Source: Pseudomonas viridiflava (lineage in GTDB: Bacteria > Pseudomonadota > Gammaproteobacteria > Pseudomonadales > Pseudomonadaceae). From it: DNA of 64,000 bases. Both the position numbers and the translations under genes were made by a program. The DNA is taken from NCBI GenBank assembly GCA_900596015.1, contig UVIF01000016.1, positions 62,001 through 126,000 of the forward strand. The letters run 5' to 3'. The notes below the pieces were generated by a model that saw only the letters and a list, made by a program, of their open reading frames with translations, had not been told where the DNA came from and did no database searches. Of the stretch, positions 52,293-62,839 are shown piece after piece (position 1 is the stretch's first letter; each line of letters starts with the position of its first letter).

Positions 52293-55198
52293 TCGGCATC
52301 CAGATGCAGGGGAGTGATGATGCGCCCATCTTTTTCGGCCTGGCCCAGGGCTGCATCGATGAAGTACACACGCTCGTCCGCCAACTGGCCCTTGTCGACC
52401 AGAAAGTCCTTGATACTGCCTGCACGGGCCTGCCCCAGCTGACGCAGCAGAGCATTGTTCGAAGCCCATGATTTGAGTACCGCCTCGCGCAGCCTGTCGG
52501 TGCGGACCCGGCTTTCCAACTGCTGCCACTCCACCGGTGGCTGGCCCTTGAGCCGAGTGCGGTAGATGGCTTCGAGCATTGCAGGCTTGTCGTCTTCGGG
52601 TACTTGCATCTCGGCTGCGGTGGCAGGGACTTTGTCGCCGCGGCGCTGAGCCATCTTATAGTAGGTGTTTTGATACTCGCGCTCCAGGCGCTGCTGGGCG
52701 ATGAGCGGCCCGTCGCTGGCCTGAACACTGGTGCCTTCGATTTCCAGACGCAGTGTGGGGCGTTCCTTCAAGGCCGCCGCCAGCTTCATCAAGGCCGCCT
52801 GGGCCTCGGTGCTCAACTCATCCGAACCTGGCCGGAACGATACCGTGCTCAGGTCTTCCGAGCCGCCGCCACTGACCAACCCACCGATGAACTTGAACGG
52901 CGCCTGAGCGGCACGAACCATCAGGTTGCGCAGGGTCTGCCAGACGATCGGCATGACGCTGAACTGCGGGCTGTTCAGATCGCCGCTCACCGGCAGTTCG
53001 ATAGCGATCCTGCCTTGGGAGTCCTTGAGCAGTGCGATGGCCAGACGCAGCGGCAGATCGACCGCATCGGGGCTGTCCACCTTGTCACCCAGTTGCAGCT
53101 GTTCCACCAGCAGCTTGTTCTCTGCCTTGAGCTGGCCCTTGGTGATCAGGTAGTGCAAATCCAGATTCAGCCGGCCCTTGCGAATGCGATACCCGGCGAA
53201 CTTGCCCGAATAGGGCGTCAAGGTGGTGAGCTCGACGCGTTTGAAGCTGGTGGTGATATCAAGGCTGGCCATTGGGTCGAACGGATTCAGCGCACCGGCG
53301 ATGGTCACCGGAGCGTAGCGATCGACCTTGCCCTGGATGTCGATGCGTGCCGGTTTGGCCTGGCGGTTGTCGATCGTCCCTATGCGTCCGTTGAGTTGCT
53401 GAACCGCCGTGGCAAAGTTGGGAGTGAGGCTGAAGTCGGCAAAGTTGGCCGAGCCATTGTCGATGTCCACGGCGCCGATGCGAATACCGAGAGGCTTTTG
53501 CGCATCTGCGGGTTTGCCCGCGCTGGCCGAATCGGCGGGCTGCGGCGGTTGCGGAATCAGCAGGTCGTCGATATTGGTGGTACGGTCTTCGTTGATCATG
53601 AAGCGTGCGTAAGGCTGTTGCAGCTGCACCCGCTCGATCTCCAGACGATCGCCATGGCGATAGTCGAGGCCGTCCAGAGTCAGGTGCTGCCATTTGACGA
53701 AATCGCGTTCCTTGAGCGTATCTAGCGTGTGCAACTGATCGATTTCAGCGCGGCCGGACACCGTCATCGCCAAGGGTTCAGTGCTGGTCAGTTGCACAGC
53801 AAGATCGCTGTCGAGCATGCCGCTGCGCAGTTCCAGGCGAATCAGCGGGCTGATGTAGGCCTGGGCGACACGCAGGTCGATGTCTTGGGTGCTGACCTTC
53901 AGGCGTGCGGTAACCGGAGCGAGGCTGACCTCGCCGCTGGCCTGCAAGTGGCCTTGCTTGCCCAGCCCGGTGTCCAGCTTGAGCGTGAAGGGCGCGCCGT
54001 TAAGGCTGTCGAAGTCACGCAGATCCAGGTTGAGGGGGCCGAGCTCCACGGCCACGTTGTCGGTCGGCACGCGGTCCGCCAGATGCACCCGGTAGTCACG
54101 CAACTGCACATCCTTGAGCAGAACCTGCCAAGGCTTGGCTGGCGCGGCTGCAGGCTTGCTGGCTTTCGGCGTCTGTGCCTGCATCTGCGCCGTCGTCGGG
54201 CTGGCGAACAGCTTTTGCCAATCAAGCTGCCCATTCGCTTCGCGGGCGGCCCAGGTTTCCAGGCCGTGACTGCGTATCTGGCCGACCCTGACCAACTGCT
54301 TGACCAGATCGACCGATGTGTCGCTGACCTCCAGGCGTTCGAGCCGCGCCAGGGGACGACCGTCGGGGGCAGCGATCGCGAAGGGCGCAACGGTAAGGGC
54401 TACCTTGTCCAGGGTGAGCTCGGTCTGCTTGGCCAGGTTCAGGTTGTAGTCGGCACTGAGCGTGAACACGCCCTTTTCCAGCACCAGGGGCACGCTGTCA
54501 CGCACGTAGGGCCACCAGACGCTCATCTGCGCATCGGTCACCTTCAGCGAGCCTTGGGAAGACACCGGGCTCAGACCAATTCGCCCGCGCCAGTCGATAC
54601 GACCGCCTTGAGGGCTGTTGGCCACCAGGGTCATATCGGCGTGATCGTCCGGCAGGGTGCTGAGGTTCTGCAGCTCCAGATTCATCGAGTCGTAGAGAAA
54701 CTCGATAGGCTGGCTGGGACGCAGATCCTTGAAATGCAGATAGCCGTCAACCAGCTTGATACTGTCGATGCGCAACGCGAAAGGTTCGGAAGGCTGGTCC
54801 TGTGTGGCAGGGTCGCTGGCGGGAAGCTTGAACAAGGTGCCCAGATTGAGCTTGCCGCCTTTGTCGAACAGCACTTCGGTGCGGGGCTTTTCCAGCTCGA
54901 CGGCAACCAGATGCAGCGCGCCGGTCCACAGGCTGTCCAGTTGCAGATTGGCGTACAGCCGGTCAAAACCGACCTGCTCGGCGCCAGGCTCACCGATTTT
55001 CAGCCCCCACAAGGTCAGCTCGAGACTGAACGGATTGAATTCCAGGCGCTGCAACTGGGCAGGAACAGTGGAATAGTCTGCCAACTGCTGATTGGCAACC
55101 CGCAGCGCGATGCCGGGCAGGATCAGGAAGCCGAGCAGAGCGTACAGCGCTACCAGCGCCACAAGGGTGGCGGCGGTGCGTTTCAATCCTTTGGACAT
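52289..55198 (-). CDS. DUF748 (AsmA-like) envelope protein
   Basis: A 969-residue protein with an N-terminal membrane anchor (about 9-32), long beta-rich AsmA/DUF748 repeats through most of its length (VRVGQIRSHGLETW, IGAVDIDNGSANFADFSL), and a C-terminal OmpA-like segment (STVSFRPGSDELSTEAQAALMKLA). AsmA-like proteins are thought to bridge the periplasm and move phospholipids; for this subfamily the role is inferred. Cotranslated with the DUF2845 gene. Confidence 0.85.
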   Translation of the reverse strand: MSKGLKRTAATLVALVALYALLGFLILPGIALRVANQQLADYSTVPAQLQRLEFNPFSLELTLWGLKIGEPGAEQVGFDRLYANLQLDSLWTGALHLVAVELEKPRTEVLFDKGGKLNLGTLFKLPASDPATQDQPSEPFALRIDSIKLVDGYLHFKDLRPSQPIEFLYDSMNLELQNLSTLPDDHADMTLVANSPQGGRIDWRGRIGLSPVSSQGSLKVTDAQMSVWWPYVRDSVPLVLEKGVFTLSADYNLNLAKQTELTLDKVALTVAPFAIAAPDGRPLARLERLEVSDTSVDLVKQLVRVGQIRSHGLETWAAREANGQLDWQKLFASPTTAQMQAQTPKASKPAAAPAKPWQVLLKDVQLRDYRVHLADRVPTDNVAVELGPLNLDLRDFDSLNGAPFTLKLDTGLGKQGHLQASGEVSLAPVTARLKVSTQDIDLRVAQAYISPLIRLELRSGMLDSDLAVQLTSTEPLAMTVSGRAEIDQLHTLDTLKERDFVKWQHLTLDGLDYRHGDRLEIERVQLQQPYARFMINEDRTTNIDDLLIPQPPQPADSASAGKPADAQKPLGIRIGAVDIDNGSANFADFSLTPNFATAVQQLNGRIGTIDNRQAKPARIDIQGKVDRYAPVTIAGALNPFDPMASLDITTSFKRVELTTLTPYSGKFAGYRIRKGRLNLDLHYLITKGQLKAENKLLVEQLQLGDKVDSPDAVDLPLRLAIALLKDSQGRIAIELPVSGDLNSPQFSVMPIVWQTLRNLMVRAAQAPFKFIGGLVSGGGSEDLSTVSFRPGSDELSTEAQAALMKLAAALKERPTLRLEIEGTSVQASDGPLIAQQRLEREYQNTYYKMAQRRGDKVPATAAEMQVPEDDKPAMLEAIYRTRLKGQPPVEWQQLESRVRTDRLREAVLKSWASNNALLRQLGQARAGSIKDFLVDKGQLADERVYFIDAALGQAEKDGRIITPLHLDAE

Positions 55199-55311
55199 GG
55201 AAATGAGGCCATCTGACGTGATCGGAGGTGCTTGGAGTATGGCACGTCAATGCGGTTCCTATGACTCAGGCCGCGTAAGTCATGGAATTTTCACCAGTTG
55301 CTGTAGGAAAA

Positions 55312-56328
55312 CTAGAAATTCAGGATCAGCGTCTTCAACGGTGGATGGCCGTCGCTGGAAGGGAAATCGGCGGCTGGGCTCAGCACCGCGTATTCACGCA
55401 CAGGCCGTCCGGCTTTTTCGGCGCAGCGCAGCACTTGATCGCGCCAGTCGTCCAGGCTGACCTTGGCCAAATTGTTGCAGCAGACCAGTACGCCGCTGTC
55501 GGCTGTGGCAAGGATCGCGGGCTTGAGCAGGCTTTGGTAATCGCGCAGCAGGTCGACCGTGCCGAACGCACTCTTCGCCCAGGCGGGCGGGTCGAGAAAG
55601 ACCAGATCGTATTGACGTTGCTGCAGGCGCGGATAGTTCGGCAGTTTCTGCCCGCGACGTGCAGTGATGGGCAAGCCGGCCAGCTGTCGAATGGCGGGAA
55701 AGTAATCCGACTGGATGAACTGCATGGGCGCAAGATCGGGGTTCAGCGTGCCGTTCTCCGCACCGACCGCCAGGTTGCCTTCGGCAAAGTCCAGGTTGCA
55801 CACCTCGCGGGCGCCGCCCGCTGCCGCGCTCAGGCCTACGCCGCAGGTGTAGGCGAACAGGTTCAACACGCTTTTGCCAGCACTGTTTCGCTTGACCCAC
55901 CCGCGCGCGTTGCGCAGGTCGAGGAACAGCAACGGGTCCTGGCCGGGATGCCGTCCGCGCACGCGATAATTCAGTCCCCATTCGTGACCGATCATGTCGA
56001 CCAGCGCCGCGTCTTCGGCACGATACACCGTGTCTTCCCGATCGATCCGCGAGTTGCCTAGTGAACGGTCGTTGTACACCAGCAGCAGCGGCGTCTGCAG
56101 GTGTTGCTCGACGGCGCCGTGCAGGGCCAGCAGGTCTTCGTGTGTCAGTGGCTGATGAAAGCTTTGTATGAGCAGTTGTGGACCGTAGCGGTCGACGGTC
56201 AGGCCGCCGGCACCTTCCTGACTGCCATGAAACAGGCGATAGCAATCAGTGCCCTGTTCATGCAGTTGCTCGAGCAGCGAGGAGCGGACGTCGAGGGCGG
56301 CGCGCAGCGCCTGGATCAAAGCGGACAT
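55312..56328 (-). CDS. class I SAM-dependent rRNA methyltransferase, RlmI-like
   Basis: A 338-residue protein from MSALIQALRAAL. It has an N-terminal PUA-like part, SAM motif VLNLFAYTCGVGLSAAAGG (about 170-188) and the catalytic-type motif FLDPPAW. RlmI methylates 23S rRNA C1962; this protein is a divergent relative, and its substrate is not certain. A longer TTG start at 56385 exists but has no better ribosome-binding site. Confidence 0.8.
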   Translation of the reverse strand: MSALIQALRAALDVRSSLLEQLHEQGTDCYRLFHGSQEGAGGLTVDRYGPQLLIQSFHQPLTHEDLLALHGAVEQHLQTPLLLVYNDRSLGNSRIDREDTVYRAEDAALVDMIGHEWGLNYRVRGRHPGQDPLLFLDLRNARGWVKRNSAGKSVLNLFAYTCGVGLSAAAGGAREVCNLDFAEGNLAVGAENGTLNPDLAPMQFIQSDYFPAIRQLAGLPITARRGQKLPNYPRLQQRQYDLVFLDPPAWAKSAFGTVDLLRDYQSLLKPAILATADSGVLVCCNNLAKVSLDDWRDQVLRCAEKAGRPVREYAVLSPAADFPSSDGHPPLKTLILNF

Positions 56329-56438
56329 GCACGGTGCCTGACGCAAAAAGAGGGGAAGCAATTCTACATCAATTGCCTGGTGCAACGGGGTATCGGACCA
56401 CCGCGACGCTGGCTTGCAGCGCCGCGGGATATCCAGGG

Positions 56439-58103
56439 TCAGCCGCGATGACGACCGCGGAAATAGTTGATCAGGCCCTGGGTAGAGGCATCCTCGGCCA
56501 GCGATTCGTTTTCACCGATCAGGCGCTGGTAGACACCCTTGCCCAGCTCCTTGCCCAGTTCCACGCCCCACTGATCGAAAGCGTTGATGCCCCACAGCAC
56601 GCTCTGCACGAACACCTTGTGTTCATACATGGCCACCAGGGCGCCCAGGCGACGTGGGCTGATGCGCTCGACCACCAGCGTATTGCTCGGGCGGTTGCCG
56701 GGAATGACCTTGTGCGGCGCCAGTTTCTGCACCTCATCCTCGGCCATGCCGCGCTCGCGCAGTTCGGCTTCGGACTCGCTGCGGCTCTTGCCCAGCATCA
56801 GTGCCTGGCTCTGCGACAGGCAGTTGGCGAACAGCCACTGGTGATGGTCGGCGACCGGATTGAAGCTCACCACCGGGACGATGAAGTCGGCCGGGATCAT
56901 GTGGGTGCCTTGGTGCAGCAGCTGGTGATAGGCATGCTGGCCGTTGCAGCCGACGCCACCCCAGATCACGGGGCCGGTATCGATGTTCACCGGCGTGCCG
57001 TCCTGGCGCACGCTCTTGCCGTTGGACTCCATATCCAACTGCTGCAGGTGTTTGGTGATGTTGCGCAAGTAATGGTCGTAGGGCAGGATCGCGTGGCTCT
57101 TGGCATCCCAGAAATTGCCGTACCAGACCCCGAGCAAGGCCAGCAGCACCGGCATGTTCTGTTCGAACGGCGCCGACTGGAAATGCTGGTCCATGGTGTA
57201 GGCGCCCGACAGCAACTCCTTGAAGTTGGCCATGCCGATCGACATGGCAATTGGCAAGCCAATGGCCGACCAGAGCGAATAACGCCCGCCGACCCAGTCC
57301 CACATCGGGAAGATGTTTTCTTCGCGGATCCCGAACTCGACGGCTGCGGCATTGTTGCTCGACACCGCGATGAAGTGGCGGTACAACTCGGCTTCCGAGC
57401 CGCCCTGGGCCAGGTACCAGCCGCGCGCGGCCTGAGCGTTCTTCAGTGTTTCCAGAGTGCTGAATGACTTCGAGGAAACGATGAACAGAGTCGTCTCGGC
57501 ACGCAGCTTGGCCGACAGCTCGTGGAACTCACTGCCATCGATATTGGCCAGGTAATGGCAGCGCACGCCTTTCTGGGCATACGGCAGCAAGGCTTCGGAC
57601 ACCAGTTCCGGGCCGAGGAAGGAGCCACCGATACCGATGTTCACCACGTCGGTGATCGGCTTCTCGGTGTAACCACGCCACAGGCCGTCATGGATGCGCG
57701 TGACCAGCTCGGTGATCTGGTTGAGCACCTTGTGCACGTCCGGCATCACGTTGACGCCGTTGACATTGAGCTTGTCGCCCACAGGGCGGCGCAATGCGGT
57801 GTGCAAGGCCGGACGGCCTTCGGACGCGTTGAGCAGTTCGCCGGCAAACATCGCCTTGATCGCGCCCTGCAGGTCGACTTCGTTGGCCAGTTGCACCAGC
57901 AGGTCGCGGGTCTGGCTGTCGATCAGGTTTTTCGAATAGTCGAGGAACAGGCCGCAGGCACTCAGGGAGAAATGTTCGAAGCGCTGTGGGTCGGCATTGA
58001 AGGCATCGCGCATGCTGAAGTCTTGCATGGCAGCACGGTGCTCGGTTAGCGCCTGCCAAGCGGGCAGGGTGGTCACGTCATGCGGGGTTCGGTAGTACGC
58101 CAT
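56439..58103 (-). CDS. pgi: glucose-6-phosphate isomerase
   Basis: A 554-residue enzyme with the PGI signatures ([50 protein letters not shown]), converting glucose-6-phosphate and fructose-6-phosphate. The ATG at 58103 ([19 protein letters not shown]) is the family start. It lies downstream of panC in the same direction, 219 bases apart. Confidence 0.98.
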   Translation of the reverse strand: MAYYRTPHDVTTLPAWQALTEHRAAMQDFSMRDAFNADPQRFEHFSLSACGLFLDYSKNLIDSQTRDLLVQLANEVDLQGAIKAMFAGELLNASEGRPALHTALRRPVGDKLNVNGVNVMPDVHKVLNQITELVTRIHDGLWRGYTEKPITDVVNIGIGGSFLGPELVSEALLPYAQKGVRCHYLANIDGSEFHELSAKLRAETTLFIVSSKSFSTLETLKNAQAARGWYLAQGGSEAELYRHFIAVSSNNAAAVEFGIREENIFPMWDWVGGRYSLWSAIGLPIAMSIGMANFKELLSGAYTMDQHFQSAPFEQNMPVLLALLGVWYGNFWDAKSHAILPYDHYLRNITKHLQQLDMESNGKSVRQDGTPVNIDTGPVIWGGVGCNGQHAYHQLLHQGTHMIPADFIVPVVSFNPVADHHQWLFANCLSQSQALMLGKSRSESEAELRERGMAEDEVQKLAPHKVIPGNRPSNTLVVERISPRRLGALVAMYEHKVFVQSVLWGINAFDQWGVELGKELGKGVYQRLIGENESLAEDASTQGLINYFRGRHRG

Positions 58104-58322
58104 CGCTGCAAATTTCCTTTTTCTTGAACTGCCTTTGGACATTGGAACGCTCGGCCGGTTGCGTGCCTGCTGCATCAAAAGATCCAACAGGCGGCCAGGG
58201 TGGTTGCGGGCCGCTGATCGGCTGCCAATGCACGGTTCGGACGCTGCACCACCTTAAACCGCCGCGCGCGTTCTGTCTGCGCCTAGTGAACGATGCGCGA
58301 GGGACTTTCAGGCTGTCGCGGT

Positions 58323-59192
58323 TCAGCCGTGTTGAGTGTCGTGATCGAGGTCCAGGTGCAGGTTGTCGATCAGTCGGGTAGTGCCAAGATTCGCCGCGAG
58401 CAGAATCACCAGGTCGCGGTCTTCGGCAGTGGCCGGACGCAGGGTCACGGCGTGGCGGATTTCCAGGTACTCAGGGGCGAAACCGGCCTGGGCAATGACC
58501 TGCCTGGCGTGGTCCAGCAGCAGCGGATAGTCGCGACGGCCCTGGCTGATCTGGGCCGCCACCTGGCTGAGCACCTGATACAACAGAGGCGCCTGAGCAC
58601 GCTGCTCCTGGCTCAGATACCCGTTGCGCGATGACAGGGCCAGGCCGTCTTCGGCGCGCACGGTCGGCTCGCCGATGATCTGGATGGGCATATTGAGGTC
58701 GCGCACCAGCGCGCGAATCACGGCCAGTTGCTGGTAGTCCTTCTGGCCAAACACGGCCAGGTCCGGCTGGACCATGTTGAACAGCTTGCTGACCACCGTC
58801 GCCACGCCTTCGAAATGGCCTGGACGACTGCTGCCGCACAAGCCCTCGGACAACTGCGGAACGCTCACTCGGGTCTGCCCGGCCATGCCGTCGGGGTACA
58901 TTTCCGCCGCCGAAGGTGCGAACAGCAGGCTGCAACCTGCCTGGACCAGCCGTTCCTGATCGGCCGCCAGGGTGCGCGGGTACTTGTCCAGGTCTTCGCC
59001 GGCGCCGAATTGCAAAGGGTTGACGAAGATGCTCGCCACGACGAAATCGACACGCTGGGTGGCCTTTGCGACCAGCGCGGCATGACCGCTGTGCAGGTTG
59101 CCCATGGTCGGTACCAGCCCGATACGCTTGCCTTCGCCACGGGCACGGGCCACGGCGGCGCGCAGTTCTCGTACGGTCTTGACGGTGTTCAT
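58323..59192 (-). CDS. panC: pantothenate synthetase
   Basis: A 289-residue ligase that joins pantoate and beta-alanine. Signatures are [14 protein letters not shown] (HIGH-like), [27 protein letters not shown] and [10 protein letters not shown]. The start overlaps the panB stop by 4 bases, so panB-panC are cotranslated. panD is not visible in the window. Confidence 0.98.
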   Translation of the reverse strand: MNTVKTVRELRAAVARARGEGKRIGLVPTMGNLHSGHAALVAKATQRVDFVVASIFVNPLQFGAGEDLDKYPRTLAADQERLVQAGCSLLFAPSAAEMYPDGMAGQTRVSVPQLSEGLCGSSRPGHFEGVATVVSKLFNMVQPDLAVFGQKDYQQLAVIRALVRDLNMPIQIIGEPTVRAEDGLALSSRNGYLSQEQRAQAPLLYQVLSQVAAQISQGRRDYPLLLDHARQVIAQAGFAPEYLEIRHAVTLRPATAEDRDLVILLAANLGTTRLIDNLHLDLDHDTQHG

Positions 59193-59989
59193 GAGGCGAA
59201 TCCATGTTCGGGTGCGGGAAAATCCACCGCCTTGACGGCGGCGACATAGGCGCGCAGGGCGCCGTGAATATCACTCTGCCCGGTCATGAAGTTTTTCACG
59301 AACCGCGGCACGCGGCCGCTCAGGGAGAGCCCGAGCATGTCGTGCAGAACCAGCACTTGGCCGTCGACTGCGCTGCCAGCGCCAATGCCGATCACCGGGA
59401 TCTTCACCGCCTGGGCGATGTCGGCAGCCAGCTCCACGGGCACGCACTCGAGCAGTAGCATGGCCGCCCCGGCCTGCTCCAGGGCAATGGCGTCGGCACG
59501 CATCTGGCGTGCCTGGATGTCCTGACGGCCCTGTACCTTGTAGCCGCCCAGCAGGTTCACCGATTGCGGGGTCAGCCCCAGATGAACGCAGGCCGGAATA
59601 CCGCGCTCGGCCAGCAAGCGCACCGACTCGGCGAGCCAGGCGGCGCCTTCGAGCTTGACCATGTGCGCCCCGGCTTGCATCAACAGCGCACTGTTGGCCA
59701 GAGTTTGCTCGCAGGTGGAATAGGCCATGAAAGGCAGGTCGGCAACGATGAAGGCGCCTTGGTTGCCACGTTTCACGCAACCGACATGGTAGGCCATGTC
59801 CGCCACAGTCACAGGCAACGTACTGTCATGCCCCTGCAGCACCATGCCCAGCGAATCGCCTACCAACAATATTTCGACGCCGGCCGCGCAGGCGGCGTGG
59901 GCGAACGTCGCATCGTAGCAGGTCAGCATGGTGATCTTTTCACCCTTGAGCTTGAGGCTCTGCAGGGTGGTCAGGGTGAGTTCGGGCAT
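59189..59989 (-). CDS. panB: ketopantoate hydroxymethyltransferase
   Basis: A 266-residue TIM-barrel enzyme for the first committed step of pantothenate synthesis. Metal residues are in [13 protein letters not shown] (Asp) and the loop KLEGA; the conserved [10 protein letters not shown] opens the domain. The ATG at 59989 ([19 protein letters not shown]) is the family start; a longer frame exists. Confidence 0.97.
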   Translation of the reverse strand: MPELTLTTLQSLKLKGEKITMLTCYDATFAHAACAAGVEILLVGDSLGMVLQGHDSTLPVTVADMAYHVGCVKRGNQGAFIVADLPFMAYSTCEQTLANSALLMQAGAHMVKLEGAAWLAESVRLLAERGIPACVHLGLTPQSVNLLGGYKVQGRQDIQARQMRADAIALEQAGAAMLLLECVPVELAADIAQAVKIPVIGIGAGSAVDGQVLVLHDMLGLSLSGRVPRFVKNFMTGQSDIHGALRAYVAAVKAVDFPAPEHGFAS

Positions 59990-60231
59990 GAAAAGTATCC
60001 TCGGGCTGGCGCTGTATCGACACAACATCATCTGTCGTGATGTTTGGAAACCCACTCATAAAGGTTGGTTTCGCGCCGTTTGGCACCTCAGGGGTGCGAC
60101 GGGCCGCCTATAGTCGTGAGCACGACCGGGGAAGTCAATTGGGTTGAAGGCTTCTGCTTGAACAGAGCGCGCTGCCATGGGTTCCGTGTGGGAATCACCT
60201 CTTTGTGCATAGGGCTCAACCCCCAAAGGTT

Positions 60232-60267
60232 CCCTGTGGGAGCGGGCTCTGCCCGCGAAGAGGCCCT
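60232..60267. repeat. single REP element between panB and folK
   Basis: The same core as the arms at 23238-23320 (GAGCGGGCTCTGCCCGCG flanks), in one copy, followed 7 bases later by the folK stop. It lies in a 285-base gap that otherwise shows no gene. Confidence 0.88.
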
Positions 60268-60274
60268 ACCTGCG

Positions 60275-60751
60275 CTACAGTCTCTCCAGCCCTGCGAACG
60301 GGCAGGCGGCCAGCAGCGCGCGCAGGCTGCGGCCGTCCGCCAGCATGAAGCCCTCGTCAACCAGCTCGGCCAACGGATACAGCACGAACGCGCGTGCCTG
60401 CAGATGGTAGTGCGGCACCTTCAAACGGGGTTCGTCGATCACCCGATCGGCATAGGTGATGATATCCAGATCCAGGGTACGCGGCCCCCAGCGCTCGATA
60501 CGTTCGCGGCCCTGCTCGTGCTCGATCGCCTGCAGCGCATCGAGCAGCGGCAGTGGGGCCAGCTCGGTGTCAAGGGCTGCCACGGCATTGGTATAGCGGG
60601 GCTGGCCGGGTAACAGTGAATCGCTGGTATAGAACGAAGAAACCGCTGTCAACGTGGTGCCCGGTAGTGCAGCCAGGGCCTGCAGCGCCTCGCGCAGTTG
60701 CCGTTGCGGGCTTTCCAGGTTGCTGCCCAGGCCGATGTGCACGCGCTGCAT
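60275..60751 (-). CDS. folK: hydroxymethyldihydropterin pyrophosphokinase
   Basis: A 158-residue enzyme of folate synthesis with IGLGSNLESPQRQL, RYTNAVAAL, and the metal motif WGPRTLDLDI. The ATG at 60751 (MQRVHIGLGSNL) is the family start. It follows pcnB with one base between stop and start. Confidence 0.97.
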   Translation of the reverse strand: MQRVHIGLGSNLESPQRQLREALQALAALPGTTLTAVSSFYTSDSLLPGQPRYTNAVAALDTELAPLPLLDALQAIEHEQGRERIERWGPRTLDLDIITYADRVIDEPRLKVPHYHLQARAFVLYPLAELVDEGFMLADGRSLRALLAACPFAGLERL

Positions 60752-60752
60752 G

Positions 60753-62132
60753 TTACTCGTCGCCTTCTGCGCGCTTGCGCTTGGTGCCGGTACGGCGACG
60801 CTTGCGTGGCGCACCTGATTCGTCCTTGCCGCCCAGGTCTGCGATCATCTCGCGGCGTTCACTGTCGTTGCAGTCCTGATAGTCGGTCCACCACTTACCC
60901 AGGCCTTCGGTCTCTTCGCCGGCCTTTTCGCGCAGCAGGAGGAAATCGTAGCCGGCGCGGAAACGCGGATTGTCCAGTAGCAGGTCGGCACGTTTGCCGC
61001 TGCGGCGTGGCAGGCGCTCTTGCATGTCCCAGATCTCGCGAATCGGGATGGTGAAACGCTTGGGAATGGCGACGCGCTGACATTGCTCGGCAACCAGTTC
61101 ATGGGCTGCTTCCTGCATTGCCGGGATCGGCGGCATGCCGCGGCTCTGCAGGCGCAGTACGCGTGCCGGCAACGCTGGCCAGAGCAGGGCGGCGAACAGG
61201 AAGGCTGGCGTGACCGGCTTGCCTTGCTTGATGCGCAAGTCAGTATTGCGCAATGCCTCGCTGATCAACGTATGGGTATAGGTCGGCGTGTCTTCCAGCG
61301 CCTGCGTGGTGGCTGGAAATAGCGAATCGAACAAGTGCAGGTCGACCAGCATCTCGAACGTGTCAGCGGCATGGCCGGACAGGAACAGCTTGAGCACTTC
61401 CTCGAACAGCCGCGCCGAGGGTATTTCGCGCAGCATCGGCGCCAGCTCGCGAATCGGCGTGGCCGTGTGCTTCTCGATGCCGAAATCCAGCTTTGCGGCG
61501 AAGCGCACCGCGCGCAGCATGCGCACCGGATCTTCCTGATAACGCTGGGTCGGATCACCGATCAGGCGAATCAGACGGTTGCGCACGTCGTGTACGCCAT
61601 TGGCGTAGTCCAGAATGCGCTCGCTGACCGGATCGTAGTACAGCGCATTGATAGTGAGGTCGCGGCGCTGGGCGTCGTCTTCCAGGGTGCCGTAGACATT
61701 GTCGCGCAGGATGCGTCCGCTCTCGCTGCTCGAGGAACGATGGACATCCTGTTCGTCGTCTTCTTCCGGGTGATTGGCTCGGAAAGTCGCGACTTCGATG
61801 ATCTCGCGGCCGAAATGGATGTGCACGAGCTTGAAGCGTCGGCCAATCACTCGGGCGTTGCGAAACTCGGCACGTACCTGCTCCGGCGTGGCGCTGGTAG
61901 CGACGTCGAAATCCTTGGGCACGATGCCCAGCATGAGGTCACGTACGCAACCGCCTACCAGATAGGCCTGGTAGCCAGCAGTCTGCAGGCGTTCGACGAT
62001 GCCCACGGCGTGGCGGCTGAACTGGCTGCGCTGCAGCGAGTGTTGGCCAGCATTGAGCACTTCGGGCGTGGTACGCCGGTGCTGCGGATGACGCGCGGGA
62101 GTATTCAAAGACTTGAACAGCTTCTTCAGCAT
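60753..62132 (-). CDS. pcnB: poly(A) polymerase I
   Basis: A 459-residue class II nucleotidyltransferase: LVGGCVRDLMLG, catalytic DFDVATSA, RRFKLVHIHFGREIIEVATFR, and a basic C-terminal tail (RKRRRTGTKRKRAEGDE). It adds poly(A) to RNA 3' ends and speeds decay. The ATG at 62132 gives MLKKLFKSL; in-frame starts up to 62204 exist. Upstream lies crcZ, then cbrB, the conserved order. Confidence 0.95.
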   Translation of the reverse strand: MLKKLFKSLNTPARHPQHRRTTPEVLNAGQHSLQRSQFSRHAVGIVERLQTAGYQAYLVGGCVRDLMLGIVPKDFDVATSATPEQVRAEFRNARVIGRRFKLVHIHFGREIIEVATFRANHPEEDDEQDVHRSSSSESGRILRDNVYGTLEDDAQRRDLTINALYYDPVSERILDYANGVHDVRNRLIRLIGDPTQRYQEDPVRMLRAVRFAAKLDFGIEKHTATPIRELAPMLREIPSARLFEEVLKLFLSGHAADTFEMLVDLHLFDSLFPATTQALEDTPTYTHTLISEALRNTDLRIKQGKPVTPAFLFAALLWPALPARVLRLQSRGMPPIPAMQEAAHELVAEQCQRVAIPKRFTIPIREIWDMQERLPRRSGKRADLLLDNPRFRAGYDFLLLREKAGEETEGLGKWWTDYQDCNDSERREMIADLGGKDESGAPRKRRRTGTKRKRAEGDE

Positions 62133-62269
62133 GGGATGCACTGTTTGAAGGGATTTTCGGCCATATACGAAGAACGACCGCATGATGGGCGGGGATTCTA
62201 GCATTTAGTCGAGGGATGGTGTAGGAGGCTGCACCGGTCGGCGCAAGCGGCAGGGCAAAAGCCGGAAAC

Positions 62270-62634
62270 TACAAGGGGAGCCGAAGCTCCCCAAGAAGTA
62301 GTTGCGTGCTCTGTTTTTGTTTTTTGTCGGGCTTTTTGTTTTTGTTGAGTGCCCAGCCCACCGAACCTGGGTTCGGGGGTGTCTCCCTATTCGGGAGCAA
62401 GAGCAAACGGATTGCTTTGGTCGCTGTGCTGTGATGATCAATGTGATCCAACCAGTTCTGGCATCTGCTTCAAAGCAGTTGTTGTAGTTCTCTGCCTGGC
62501 TGCGGGTTTCCCCGAATACAACGCCTCTCCAAAAGAATCAGTTAGCTGCGCCTCCGCCGTGTTGTTCTTGTTATGCGTGAGTCGATTCGTCTTGTTCTTG
62601 TTATGGATTTGCTTGCTTGTTGTTGTTCTTGTAC
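62270..62634 (-). ncRNA. crcZ: CrcZ-like Hfq-sequestering small RNA
   Basis: The stretch between cbrB and pcnB, where crcZ lies in Pseudomonas. Read on the minus strand it is full of CA motifs of the AAnAAnAA type: AACAACAA near the 5' end, AACAAGAA twice, and AACAAAAA and AAAAACAA toward the 3' end. Such motifs bind Hfq and lift catabolite repression. The 3' end has GGGGAGCTTCGGCTCCCC (62275-62292). A sigma-54 promoter and a CbrB palindrome lie upstream. The 5' end is estimated from the promoter and the 3' end from the hairpin. No protein gene fits this stretch. Confidence 0.88.
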
Positions 62635-62644
62635 CAGAGATATA

Positions 62645-62660
62645 GCAGGTCCCATGCCAA
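62645..62660 (-). promoter_or_regulatory. sigma-54 promoter of crcZ
   Basis: On the minus strand TTGGCATGGGACCTGC has GG and GC 10 bases apart, close to TGGCAC-N5-TTGC. It places the start at about 62634. Confidence 0.8.
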
Positions 62661-62757
62661 CTTTTGCAAACCCTTGCAAAACGGGGCTTTGCGCGTCTGA
62701 AGGCGATGATCGAGGGCTGAAATCGACCCTGAATTCGTTACCGATGGAACCGTGTCT

Positions 62758-62783
62758 TGTTACGTCGCAAGCCTAGGGTAACA
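62758..62783. promoter_or_regulatory. CbrB-binding palindrome upstream of crcZ
   Basis: TGTTAC-N14-GTAACA is a perfect match to the CbrB recognition form. It lies about 100 bases upstream of the crcZ sigma-54 promoter. A related half-site, CGTTACC, is at 62736. Confidence 0.88.
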
Positions 62784-62839
62784 GTTTGTCACGGCTACGC
62801 GTCAACCCGCGCAAACCCGCGGGCTAGAGCTGAAACGTA

